Of a stretch of DNA of 10,294 nt, positions 1-7,017 are shown one piece after another. Position numbers and translations under genes: made by a program. Source of the DNA: Pseudomonadota bacterium (GTDB taxonomy: Bacteria > Myxococcota > UBA9042 > PHBI01); NCBI GenBank assembly GCA_005788935.1, contig SYAK01000390.1, positions 1 to 10,294 on the forward strand, given 5' to 3'. The notes under the pieces were generated by a model that saw nothing but the letters and a program-made list of their open reading frames with translations, ran no database searches and was not told where the DNA came from. Each line of letters begins with the position of its first letter. The first letter of the stretch is position 1.

Positions 1-5
1 GCCAT
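1..5 (-). CDS. groEL: probable groEL start codon (60 kDa chaperonin), cut by the window edge
   Basis: Only the first five bases are present: on the minus strand they read ATGGC, that is Met-Ala, the usual beginning of bacterial GroEL. A GAGG Shine-Dalgarno sequence (minus strand, positions 15 to 12) stands six bases before the ATG. The 49-base gap from the groES stop is normal for a groES-groEL operon. The assignment rests on gene order and the ribosome-binding site, because almost no coding sequence is visible. Known role: GroEL forms the tetradecameric cytoplasmic folding chamber capped by GroES. Confidence 0.5.
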
Positions 6-54
6 TTCCAACCTCGTTGCGAACTGTGTATCAGGGGGTCAGGGGCGAGCGGGT

Positions 55-342
55 TCAGCCGAAGATGCCGAGGATGTCGTCCTCGCGCAGGATGAGGTGC
101 TCTTCGCCCTCGATCTTCACCTCGGTACCGCCGTACTTCGAAAACAGGACGAGGTCGCCCTCGCGCACCGTCAGAGCGCGAACGTCGCCGTTCTCGAGGC
201 GGCGCCCCGGACCTGCGGCGACGACGCGCCCCTTGGCCGGCTTTTCCTTGGCCGTGTCCGGGATGATGATTCCACCGCGGGAGATGGTGTCGTCCTCGAC
301 GCGCTTCACGATGACGCGGTCATGCAGGGGTTTGATCTTCAT
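55..342 (-). CDS. groES: GroES, 10 kDa co-chaperonin
   Basis: This 95-residue protein has the family's normal length. GroES forms the heptameric lid of the GroEL chamber and acts in the cytoplasm during ATP-driven protein folding. Visible hallmarks are the N-terminal [14 protein letters not shown] strand, the mobile loop with the GroEL-binding hydrophobic tripeptide Ile25-Ile26-Ile27 ([15 protein letters not shown]), the GRVVAAGPG segment and the C-terminal [18 protein letters not shown] block. The frame stays open back to position 543, but homology begins at the Met at 342, which has a GGAG ribosome-binding site about nine bases upstream. groEL probably follows 49 bases downstream. Transcription is expected from the promoter at 464-491, under HrcA control through the CIRCE element at 428-454. 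Identification is secure. Confidence 0.97.
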   Translation of the reverse strand: MKIKPLHDRVIVKRVEDDTISRGGIIIPDTAKEKPAKGRVVAAGPGRRLENGDVRALTVREGDLVLFSKYGGTEVKIEGEEHLILREDDILGIFG

Positions 343-427
343 GCGCTGCTCCGGAATCCTTTGATGCTGTTGGCGCCGCGTGCAAAGAGCGGCGCTGGCG
401 AGGCCCGGGCCCCTGCCGGGACCCGAA

Positions 428-454
428 CTGGCACTCGAATGGGGGGAGTGCCAA
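428..454. promoter_or_regulatory. CIRCE element (HrcA operator) of the groES operon
   Basis: The arms CTGGCACTC (428-436) and GAGTGCCAA (446-454) flank a spacer of exactly nine bases. They match the CIRCE consensus TTAGCACTC-N9-GAGTGCTAA at 7 of 9 and 8 of 9 positions, and eight bases of each arm are perfectly complementary. The element begins nine bases downstream of the proposed groES -10 box, so it covers the transcription start region. This is the standard arrangement for repression by HrcA, relieved on heat shock. It also lies about 80 bases upstream of the divergent PLP enzyme gene, which could be affected too. Confidence 0.88.
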
Positions 455-463
455 CCGGGCGCG

Positions 464-491
464 ACTCTATGCACCCGCCCCCGCCAGTCAA
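464..491 (-). promoter_or_regulatory. predicted sigma-70-type promoter of groES(-groEL)
   Basis: On the minus strand a -35 box TTGACT (491-486, 5 of 6 matches to TTGACA) is followed after 16 bases by TAGAGT (469-464, 4 of 6 matches to TATAAT). Transcription would start near 457, at the edge of the CIRCE element. That gives a leader of roughly 115 bases before the groES ATG at 342. The agreement in position between promoter and operator is the main support. Confidence 0.65.
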
Positions 492-526
492 CCCCCGAGA
501 CCCAAATCGCGCGAAGTCGCTCCTTC

Positions 527-530
527 GGAG
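527..530 (+). promoter_or_regulatory. ribosome-binding site choosing the start of the PLP enzyme
   Basis: GGAG lies seven bases before the ATG at 538 and only four before the tandem ATG at 535. The spacing favours 538, although both codons are in frame and differ by a single Met. Confidence 0.6.
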
Positions 531-537
531 TTGCATG

Positions 538-1533
538 ATGCATACCCTGCCCGCCTCTCCCGCGCTCGCCGTGCTGCCGACCCCGCTCCAGCCGCTGCCA
601 CGCCTGTCAGCCGAGCTCGGCGTGGCGCTGTTCGTCAAGCGCGATGACCTGACCAACAGCCACACCGGCGGCAACAAGCTGCGCAAGCTGCAGCGGCTGC
701 TCGCTGAGGCGCTCGCGCAGGGCGCGACGACGGTCATCACCTGCGGCGGCCTCCAGTCGAACCACGCCCGCGCGACCGCCCTCGCAGCCGCCTCGGTCGG
801 GCTCGACGTCCACCTCGTGCTGCGCACCCCGACCGGCGAGCCGGGCGACCTCGCTCGCGCACTCACGGGGAACGTGCTCCTCGACCGCATCGCGGGCGCC
901 ACGCTCCACACCATCACGCCAGACGCCTACAGGGCTCGGCGGGGGGCCATCATGGAGGCGCTCGCCGACCGTCTCCAGGCTGAAGGCGAGCGCCCATTCA
1001 TCATCCCCGAAGGCGGCAGCAACGCGCTCGGCTCCATGGGCTACGCGACGGTCGTCCCGGAGATCCTCGGCGCGATGCGGGACGCACCGCCCGACACGAT
1101 CGTCGCAGCGACCGGCTCGGGCGGGACGCTCGCGGGGCTCGCCATCGGGCTTGCCGCCGGGCAGCCGGGCGGAGCGACCCACGCGGTCGGGATCGCCGTC
1201 TGCGATGACGCTGCGTACTTCTCGGCCATCGTCGAGCGCATCATCGGCGACGCGGCCCGCGAACACGGCGCGGACCTCGCCGCCCGCGCGCGCTACAGCG
1301 TCCTCGAGGGCTTCCAGGGGCGTGGCTACGCGCTGACAACCCCGGACGAGCTCGCCTTCCTGAAGGAGACCGCCCGCCGCGACGGTTTGCTCCTCGACCC
1401 CGTCTACACGAACAAGGCCTTCCGCGGCCTCATCTTGAGCATGCGCGAAGACCCGCGCCGTTTCGGGTCGCGGGTCGTCTTCATCCACACCGGCGGCCTT
1501 CCCGGGATCTTCGCCCACGCCGCTGACTTCTGA
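538..1533 (+). CDS. PLP-dependent D-cysteine desulfhydrase / ACC deaminase family protein
   Basis: This 331-residue cytoplasmic fold-type II PLP enzyme is close to the family's usual length. Motifs in order are [18 protein letters not shown] with the PLP-binding lysine at Lys47, the [12 protein letters not shown] substrate loop (Ser74, Asn75, His76), the phosphate-binding loop [10 protein letters not shown] (191-200), a GRGYAL tyrosine (Tyr264), DPVYTNKAF (Tyr290, Thr291) and HTGGLPG (Thr318). In true ACC deaminases the residue after the second tyrosine is Glu and the later position is Leu. Thr at both positions points to D-cysteine desulfhydrase (D-cysteine to pyruvate, H2S and ammonia) or a related D-amino acid lyase. 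The open frame extends back to 97, but that stretch is antisense to groES and lacks homology. The gene diverges from groES and converges on the 1591-2934 gene. Exact substrate is not certain. Confidence 0.88.
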   Translation: MHTLPASPALAVLPTPLQPLPRLSAELGVALFVKRDDLTNSHTGGNKLRKLQRLLAEALAQGATTVITCGGLQSNHARATALAAASVGLDVHLVLRTPTGEPGDLARALTGNVLLDRIAGATLHTITPDAYRARRGAIMEALADRLQAEGERPFIIPEGGSNALGSMGYATVVPEILGAMRDAPPDTIVAATGSGGTLAGLAIGLAAGQPGGATHAVGIAVCDDAAYFSAIVERIIGDAAREHGADLAARARYSVLEGFQGRGYALTTPDELAFLKETARRDGLLLDPVYTNKAFRGLILSMREDPRRFGSRVVFIHTGGLPGIFAHAADF

Positions 1534-1590
1534 CCCTCGCGGTCATGCGCCACCCACGCCAGTCGGTGGGCTTGCCCGCTGACGGAAGGG

Positions 1591-2934
1591 TTACTCGGCG
1601 GGCGCCGTCTCAGCGGCAGGCGCCGGCTCGGTCGCGTCAGACTCGCCCTCGACGGCGCCGGCCTCCGAGAGAAACTTCCGGATCTCCGCGAGGGTGGCGT
1701 CGGGGCTGCAGCCCTCGAGCGACTTCTGCAGACGGCCCGAGAGCTCGACGAGACGCGCGATCGACACGTTCTTCTTGGCGGTCAACTCGGTGTTGAAGAA
1801 GGGCCCGAGGTCCGTCTGCGCGACCTGCGTCGTCTTGACCTGCTTCGGTTCCTTCTCGCCACCAAGCACCACCATCTGGTGATACTCGAGGCCTGCCGGG
1901 CGGCCGTCGGCGGCCTTGACGTCGACCTTGGCGACCTTGCCGAAGTCCTTGATCATCTGGCCCTTCGCCATCATGACCTTGCCGAACTCGGGGTGCTCGC
2001 GCTCGACGGGCTCGACGAAGACGAGGACAGTCTGCTGGTCGGCGGGGACTGGACGCCACATCGCGACGAGGGTCTGGGCCTCCTCGAGGAGGGCTGTCGC
2101 GTGGGCCATCGCGACCTGGGTCCGCTGGGCGAAGGCGAGGACGCTCGAGATGAGCGGCCCGTTGTAGATCGCGGAACCGATGATGAGCCCGGGATCGACG
2201 GCTGGCTTCGCTTCCACGAACGCCCCGACGGTGCCAAGCAGCGCGGCCACGTCGTTCTCGAGCGACGCGAGCTCCTTGACCTCGCCGCCCTCGGCCGCCG
2301 CCTTCTCGTTGGCAGCGTTCAGCGCGACGATCTTGTCGTTGAAAGTCTTGAGGTCGGCCGCGAGCGTCTTCATGCGGTCGAAGTTCGGCTGCTGGTTCTT
2401 CAGCGAAGCGAGCTTCTCCTGCGCCTCGAAGACCATGTTCTCCTTCAGCGCCGACATCGCCCCCGCCGAGCTGAAGGCGAGGCCGAGCAGGAAGGCCACG
2501 ACGGCCGCGCCGAGGGAGATGCCGACGAGCAGGTTCCGTTGACGCTGCTTCATCTCGGGCGTCAGCTCGTGCACGGGGACGTCGACGTATTCGACGCGCC
2601 CTCCCTGCGTCACGGTCGGCACCGGCGTCTTGTCGGGCGCCCCGCCGATCGAGAACTCCTCGAAGGCGGGACCCGCCTCCCGCGCATGCTCCTCGGCGCG
2701 CCGGCGGGCGGCTTCGATGCTCTCGGCGGTCGGGGCCTCGACCTTCGCGACGCGGGCCGGCGGGGGCGGAAGGGTCGCGGCCGACGACGGGGGCGGCGGC
2801 AGCGTGCCGGAAGAGGCCGGCGCAGGCGCCCCTGAGGGTCCAGGCGCGCCTGTGCGGAGGCGCGCTTTGAGGTCCAAGGGTCGCTTGATGCCATCCGCGG
2901 GCTGATTCGGGTCGCTCAACGTGGGCCTCCCCAT
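1591..2934 (-). CDS. unrecognised single-pass membrane protein with Pro-rich N-terminus and coiled coil
   Basis: I do not recognise this 447-residue protein. Residues 1-65 are basic and Pro/Ala-rich, with TLPPPP occurring twice (44-49 and 54-59). Residues 66-130 are charged and end in a Lys/Arg/Gln-rich stretch. One membrane segment spans about 134-154 (NLLVGISLGAAVVAFLLGLAF). Residues 160-232 are Ala/Lys/Glu-rich with heptad-like leucines, suggesting a coiled coil. A mixed domain (240-425) and an acidic Ala/Pro/Glu tail follow. There is no signal peptide, so a cytoplasmic N-terminus with the larger C-terminal part in the periplasm is likely by the positive-inside rule. The start at 2934 has no strong Shine-Dalgarno, but a promoter about 20 bases upstream implies a very short leader. 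Codon use matches its neighbours. The opposite-strand frame at 1879-2835 is a shadow. Confidence 0.85.
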   Translation of the reverse strand: MGRPTLSDPNQPADGIKRPLDLKARLRTGAPGPSGAPAPASSGTLPPPPSSAATLPPPPARVAKVEAPTAESIEAARRRAEEHAREAGPAFEEFSIGGAPDKTPVPTVTQGGRVEYVDVPVHELTPEMKQRQRNLLVGISLGAAVVAFLLGLAFSSAGAMSALKENMVFEAQEKLASLKNQQPNFDRMKTLAADLKTFNDKIVALNAANEKAAAEGGEVKELASLENDVAALLGTVGAFVEAKPAVDPGLIIGSAIYNGPLISSVLAFAQRTQVAMAHATALLEEAQTLVAMWRPVPADQQTVLVFVEPVEREHPEFGKVMMAKGQMIKDFGKVAKVDVKAADGRPAGLEYHQMVVLGGEKEPKQVKTTQVAQTDLGPFFNTELTAKKNVSIARLVELSGRLQKSLEGCSPDATLAEIRKFLSEAGAVEGESDATEPAPAAETAPAE

Positions 2935-2952
2935 GACCGGTATGCGGGTCGG

Positions 2953-2980
2953 AAGGTAGCACGGAGGCTGGCGCTGTCAA
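2953..2980 (-). promoter_or_regulatory. predicted promoter of the 1591-2934 membrane protein gene
   Basis: A perfect -35 box TTGACA (minus strand, 2980-2975) is followed after 16 bases by TACCTT (2958-2953), which is preceded by TGC and so resembles an extended -10 element. The expected start is near 2946, leaving a leader of only about 12 bases before the ATG at 2934. That fits the absence of a clear ribosome-binding site. The -10 box itself is weak, at 3 of 6 matches to TATAAT. Confidence 0.5.
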
Positions 2981-3124
2981 CCCTCGCCGCCGCCGTGCAT
3001 CGTGGTCCAGCCCGGCCTCACAGGCCCGGAAGACTGCGCTTGAGCGCCCGCTCCTGCTTGCGCGCACCGTCCGCCTCGGGCAACGTCAGGTCATGGAGGG
3101 GCGCCTCGGCCCCGAGGAGCCGCC

Positions 3125-4798
3125 ATGCGCGTCACCAACGCCCGACCTTCGCTCACGCTCAGCGTAGCGGCCAGTCTCATGGTCGCTTGCACGCCGGAAG
3201 CCGACCGTCTGACCGTCCTCGGACACCGAATCGCCTCGCCGGTCGGCGCCAGCCCCGACGCGTTCGCCGGGAGCTCGGGGGGGGATGCCACCCTTACACC
3301 GGACGCGCCGACCCCGACCGACCTCGGCTCTACGCCCGATTCCGCCACCGCAGCCGACCTCGGTACACCCGACTTGGCCTCGGACGCGGGCGCAGGTGAG
3401 CTTCCGACAACGCCCGAGACCGTCGCCGTCTCGCACCCGCGCGAGCTACGAGCGGTGTGGGTCGCGACGGTCTGGAACATCAACTTCCCGTCGAAGAAGG
3501 GGCTCACGCCCGCACAGCTCCGCGCCGAGCTCGATGCACTCGTGGACACGACGGCCACGGCCGGCCTCAACGCCATCGTGTTCCAGGTCCGGCCCGAGGG
3601 TGACGCGCTCTACGCCTCGACGCTCGAGCCCTGGTCTCGCTTCCTGACCGGCACCCAGGGGCGCGACCCCGGCCTCGATCCGCTCGCCTACCTGCTCGAG
3701 GTGGCCCACGCCCGAAACATCGAGATCCATGCGTGGCTCAACCCCTACCGCGCAAAGACTGCGTCGGGCGCGGCCACCGTGGCGCCGCACATCGCCTCGC
3801 TGCACCCTGAACACGTCTACGCGTACGACGGGCTCGGATGGATGGATCCCGGTGTCCCTGTCGTGCAACAGCGACTTCTCGACGTCGTCGCCGATCTCGT
3901 GACGCGCTATCGCCTCGACGGCATCCACTTCGATGACTACTTCTACCCCTACCCCGACGGTCCGTTCCCGGACGACGCCACGTACGCAGCCTACAAGGCC
4001 ACGGGGGGCGCCCTGTCTCGCGACGACTGGCGCCGCGACAACGTCAACCGCATGGTGGCCGACGTCTTTCGGACGATTCGCGACATCGACCCCGGATGCC
4101 GCTTCGGCATCGCGCCGTTCGGCATCTACCGTCCCGGACAACCCCCCGGAATCAGCGGACTCGACCAGTATGCGAGCCTCTACGCCGACCCGAAGCGGTG
4201 GATCCTCGACGGCCACGTCGACTATGTGGCGCCCCAGCTCTACTGGCCGACGACCCAGACCGCGCAGGCCTATGCGCCGCTGCTCCGCTGGTGGACCGAG
4301 CTGCGCCCGGGGCAGCTCATCCTCGCGGGCAACAACCTGACGAAGGTCGGTTCATCCGCCACCTGGAGCGTCGCCGAGTTTCGCGAGCAGCTGCGCATCA
4401 GCCGCGAGCTTCGCGCGGGCGGGTCCCTCGGAAACATCTGGTACCATATCGAGCCCTTGGTGGCGAACACGGCCGGTATCCGGGACATCTTCGCGAATGA
4501 GCTCTACGCAACGCCCGCCCTGTCCCCGCCCATGCCTGGCGCCGACACGCGACCCGTCATCCCTCCAGAAGTCTCGGCCGAGGCCTCGGTGGGAGACGTG
4601 CGTCTTGCGGTCAACCATGCCGCGGGCGAGGATGTCAGGGCGGCGGCGGTCTACCGGCAGGTTGGCGACACCTGGTCGCTCATCGCCGTGCTGCCCCGCG
4701 ACGCAACCGAGGGCGTTGTCCGGGGGCCTGGACCGCTCGCAGTGTCCACCGTGACCCGCGACGGGGCGGAGAGCCTCGGCGTGGTCCTGAGGCCGTGA
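3125..4798 (+). CDS. lipoprotein of the glycoside hydrolase-like GHL10 (DUF187) family
   Basis: This 557-residue protein begins with a lipoprotein signal peptide ending SLMVAC, so lipidation is predicted at Cys22. A Pro/Asp/Thr/Ala-rich linker runs to about residue 100. The TIM-barrel domain covers about 105-465, with ELRAVWVATVWN (from Glu107), EIHAWLNPYRA (from Glu200), DGIHFDDYFYPYP (Asp265 onward; Asp270 and Asp271 are candidate active-site acids) and DYVAPQLYWP. The last 90 residues look like a small beta domain (VYRQVGDTWSLIAVLP), common at the C-terminus of this family. E. coli DigH (YddW), a relative, cleaves peptidoglycan glycans stripped of stem peptides, so a cell-wall or polysaccharide hydrolase in the envelope is plausible, but the substrate is not proven. 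GAGGAG (3114-3119) five bases before the ATG fixes the start. It is divergent from the 1591-2934 gene and convergent with the next. Confidence 0.92.
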   Translation: MRVTNARPSLTLSVAASLMVACTPEADRLTVLGHRIASPVGASPDAFAGSSGGDATLTPDAPTPTDLGSTPDSATAADLGTPDLASDAGAGELPTTPETVAVSHPRELRAVWVATVWNINFPSKKGLTPAQLRAELDALVDTTATAGLNAIVFQVRPEGDALYASTLEPWSRFLTGTQGRDPGLDPLAYLLEVAHARNIEIHAWLNPYRAKTASGAATVAPHIASLHPEHVYAYDGLGWMDPGVPVVQQRLLDVVADLVTRYRLDGIHFDDYFYPYPDGPFPDDATYAAYKATGGALSRDDWRRDNVNRMVADVFRTIRDIDPGCRFGIAPFGIYRPGQPPGISGLDQYASLYADPKRWILDGHVDYVAPQLYWPTTQTAQAYAPLLRWWTELRPGQLILAGNNLTKVGSSATWSVAEFREQLRISRELRAGGSLGNIWYHIEPLVANTAGIRDIFANELYATPALSPPMPGADTRPVIPPEVSAEASVGDVRLAVNHAAGEDVRAAAVYRQVGDTWSLIAVLPRDATEGVVRGPGPLAVSTVTRDGAESLGVVLRP

Positions 4799-4995
4799 CC
4801 GTTCCGCACGGGCCATGCGACTCGCCCCCGAGCCTTTCGGCTGGCTGACTTGGCCGACGCTCGCTGGAGACGCTGCAGGAGCCCCGTCGCGTGAGGCCGG
4901 TCCCGACGCCTCCGATGACGCGCGCGGCGTGGAACAGCCGTGAAACTCTTGTGTCAAAACACACAGGCGCGCATCTCCTCGCCGCTGAAGGTGGC

Positions 4996-6975
4996 TCAGA
5001 GGTCTGTCAGCGTGTTCGAGCTTGCCTCGTAGTTGAGGTGAAACCACCAACCCTGGACCCCGTCGACGGTCGAGAGGCCGCCGGCCGTGCCGCAGGCGCC
5101 TTCGCCGCCAGGCAGGAGGGACGCCAGCGTGCGCCCGCCGACAAACGGCGTGGCGGCCGGGAAGACGATGGTCCTCGCGATGTCATGGGCGAGGAATCCG
5201 CGCAGAAGGCCGCTCCGGACCTCGTTGCCGTTGCTCTGAAAGACGCCCCCGACACGGGCGCGCGTCAACGGGATGTCGATCCCGACCACGGTGAGAACCA
5301 CGGTGGCCTCGCCGCTCGCGAAACACGGCGTGCCGTTGCCCGGGAACGGCAGGCGGATGTCGTTGCGAAAGCCGATGTTGTCGCCAAGGACCTCGAGGCA
5401 GGGCGCTGCAACACTTGAGGAGAGCGCCTGAAAGGTGACCGTGGTCCAGGTCGGCGCAGCCCCCGACAGCGAGCAGCTCGGCGGGCGCGAGGCCGTACAG
5501 AGCGCCTCGACAAAGCCGAAGCGACGCGCCGAGAGCGTTGTGAGATCGAGGCCTTCGAAGAGATCGAAGTAGCTGAGGTCGAGCAGGCCATTGCCGTTGC
5601 CGTCGGTCTGAATGCTGGTCGAGAGCTGGGTGTTGACCGTGGTCGTGATGTCGAAGCAACCGAAGAGCCCGGGGGTCGAGACGTGCGGCTCGCGGAGGGC
5701 GAGCGACCGGAAGCGCAGGGTCGTGACGGGGACAAGCGTGCAGCGCTCGGTGCAGGTGCGGTTTGCGGGCGTCGCGGTGCCGTCGCACGCCTCCGTCCCC
5801 TCGCGGACGTTGTTGCCGCAGCGGACGCCGCAGTCGCTGTCCTGGCCCTCGCTGCAGCCGCTCGGGCAACAGCCGTCGCCGCCCGCGCAGGCCGTGATGG
5901 CGGTCGCTGCGCAACGCGCCGAGCAGCCGGAACCCTCGAGAAAGTCTTGGGTGCACGCAAGGCCGTCATCGCAACGGGTCGGGCAGGCTCCGTCGCAGCG
6001 CTCTCCGGGCTCGATGACGCCGTTGCCGCACTGCGCCAGACAGTCCGTGTCGCGGTTGGCGTCGCATCCGGGCGCGCAACAGCCGTCGCCGCTCGCACAG
6101 GACGTGATCGGCGTGAAGACGCAGGCGGCATCGCAACCGGCCGCGCTGCCAGTGAGGCGGTCGCTCGTGCAGGCGAGGCGATCATCGCAGGTCGTCGGGC
6201 AAGTCCCCGGCGGGTCGCAGGTCTCTCGACCCTCGCGGACCCCGTTGCCGCAGCGGGGAGAACAGTCCGCATCATCGTTTCGATTGCAACCATTCGGGCA
6301 GCATCCGTCACCGTTCGCGCAGGCTGTGACAGGCGCGTGCGAACAGTCGGCGTCGCAGGTCTCGGGGGCGCCGGACAAGCGGTCGCGAGTGCATGCGTCG
6401 CGGTCATCGCAAGCGCTCGGACAGTCGCTGTCGCAGGTCTCACCGGGCTCGATGAGGCCGTTGTTGCAGGCTGGCGCGCAGTCGGTGTCGCGGACCGCGT
6501 CGCAGCCGGCGGGACAGCAGCCATCATCGCCCTGACAGGTGACTATCGGGTCGTCCACGCAGACCTGATCGCAACCCTCCCCCTCGAGACGCGACGTGGC
6601 GCAGCCGTCGGCCGACCGCGGACAGACGGCAGGACAGGCCCCCTCGCGGCCCTGGGGAACTGCGATGTCGCAGCGCTCGCCGAGATCGAGGGCGCCGTTG
6701 CCGCACAGAGGGCTGACGGTCTCCTCGGTGACCTCGCGGTCCGACGCGTCAGCGGGCGACGCGAGGTCCTCTGAAGCGAGCAGGTCGGGGCGCTCGGAGA
6801 TGTCTGCGCGCGCGGCCGCGTCAGATTCAGCGACGTCGCCGAGGGCCGCGGGCAGCTCGGGCGGGGAGCGGACGTCGAGCTGGCGTGCAGAGGGGCCGAC
6901 CTCGCCGCAGGCGGCGAGCGCCACGACAAGCATCAGGGTCAGGGGGGCACGGGCGAGCGGTCCGAAGACATGCAT
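4996..6975 (-). CDS. Cys-rich repeat lipoprotein, myxobacterial type, function unknown
   Basis: This 659-residue protein starts with a lipoprotein signal ending VALAAC (Cys23). An acidic Ala/Asp/Ser-rich linker reaches residue 90. Four composite Cys-rich repeats follow at 91-166, 170-238, 242-312 and 316-382, with a partial fifth at 386-412. Each starts CGNG..E.GE.CD, resembling the Myxococcus cysteine-rich repeat, and usually continues C..CDD..ACT.D.L.G....C...C, then I/VT.C..GDGCC..GC....D.DC. The C-terminal domain (about 418-659) has few cysteines and includes an EF-hand-like loop at 458-466 (DGNGNGLLD), which may bind calcium. I do not know its function; an outer-membrane or surface adhesive or structural protein is inference. 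The ATG at 6975 has no good ribosome-binding site but gives a proper signal peptide. The 42-base gap to the DUF6986-type gene makes cotranscription possible, though the content is unrelated. Confidence 0.88.
   Translation of the reverse strand: MHVFGPLARAPLTLMLVVALAACGEVGPSARQLDVRSPPELPAALGDVAESDAAARADISERPDLLASEDLASPADASDREVTEETVSPLCGNGALDLGERCDIAVPQGREGACPAVCPRSADGCATSRLEGEGCDQVCVDDPIVTCQGDDGCCPAGCDAVRDTDCAPACNNGLIEPGETCDSDCPSACDDRDACTRDRLSGAPETCDADCSHAPVTACANGDGCCPNGCNRNDDADCSPRCGNGVREGRETCDPPGTCPTTCDDRLACTSDRLTGSAAGCDAACVFTPITSCASGDGCCAPGCDANRDTDCLAQCGNGVIEPGERCDGACPTRCDDGLACTQDFLEGSGCSARCAATAITACAGGDGCCPSGCSEGQDSDCGVRCGNNVREGTEACDGTATPANRTCTERCTLVPVTTLRFRSLALREPHVSTPGLFGCFDITTTVNTQLSTSIQTDGNGNGLLDLSYFDLFEGLDLTTLSARRFGFVEALCTASRPPSCSLSGAAPTWTTVTFQALSSSVAAPCLEVLGDNIGFRNDIRLPFPGNGTPCFASGEATVVLTVVGIDIPLTRARVGGVFQSNGNEVRSGLLRGFLAHDIARTIVFPAATPFVGGRTLASLLPGGEGACGTAGGLSTVDGVQGWWFHLNYEASSNTLTDL
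5740..6705 (-). repeat. tandem Cys-rich coding repeats (four full, one partial)
   Basis: The units lie at 6705-6478, 6468-6262, 6252-6040, 6030-5830 and, truncated, 5820-5740, all read on the minus strand within the lipoprotein gene. Full units are 67-76 codons. The best-kept parts are CGNG..E.GE.CD and GDGCC..GC, the latter at four regular positions. The divergence between copies suggests an old duplication maintained for disulfide structure rather than a recent expansion. Confidence 0.85.
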
Positions 6976-6991
6976 GGGGCGAGGTTACCGC

Positions 6992-7005
6992 AGTCGGCGC
7001 CGACT
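6992..7005. promoter_or_regulatory. perfect 14-base palindrome in a 42-base gene gap
   Basis: AGTCGGC directly abuts its reverse complement GCCGACT, between the DUF6986-type stop (7018) and the Cys-rich lipoprotein start (6975). The axis is about 24 bases upstream of that start, where a repressor site would overlap a promoter. There is no T-run, so it is not a standard terminator. The function is inferred only from position. Confidence 0.35.
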
Positions 7006-7017
7006 TCCCAGCCCCAG

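Noticed and set aside
97..537. N-terminal extension of the PLP enzyme back to position 97
   Set aside because: It runs antisense through groES and the CIRCE/promoter region. Family homology starts at about 550, and there is a proper ribosome-binding site before 538.
1553..1570. possible bidirectional terminator between the PLP enzyme and membrane protein genes (CCCAC...GTGGG)
   Set aside because: Only five base pairs with an eight-base loop and no T-run on either side.
4950..4963. small hairpin TGTGT-CAAA-ACACA in the convergent gap 4799-4995
   Set aside because: Five weak base pairs and no terminal T-run. It may contribute to termination but cannot be called. Nothing else is recognisable in this 197-base gap.
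5683..6774. 363-codon plus-strand frame opposite the Cys-rich repeats
   Set aside because: It arises from the repetitive, stop-poor antisense of the Cys-rich gene; the Ala/Val/Arg-rich translation has no signal or family motif.
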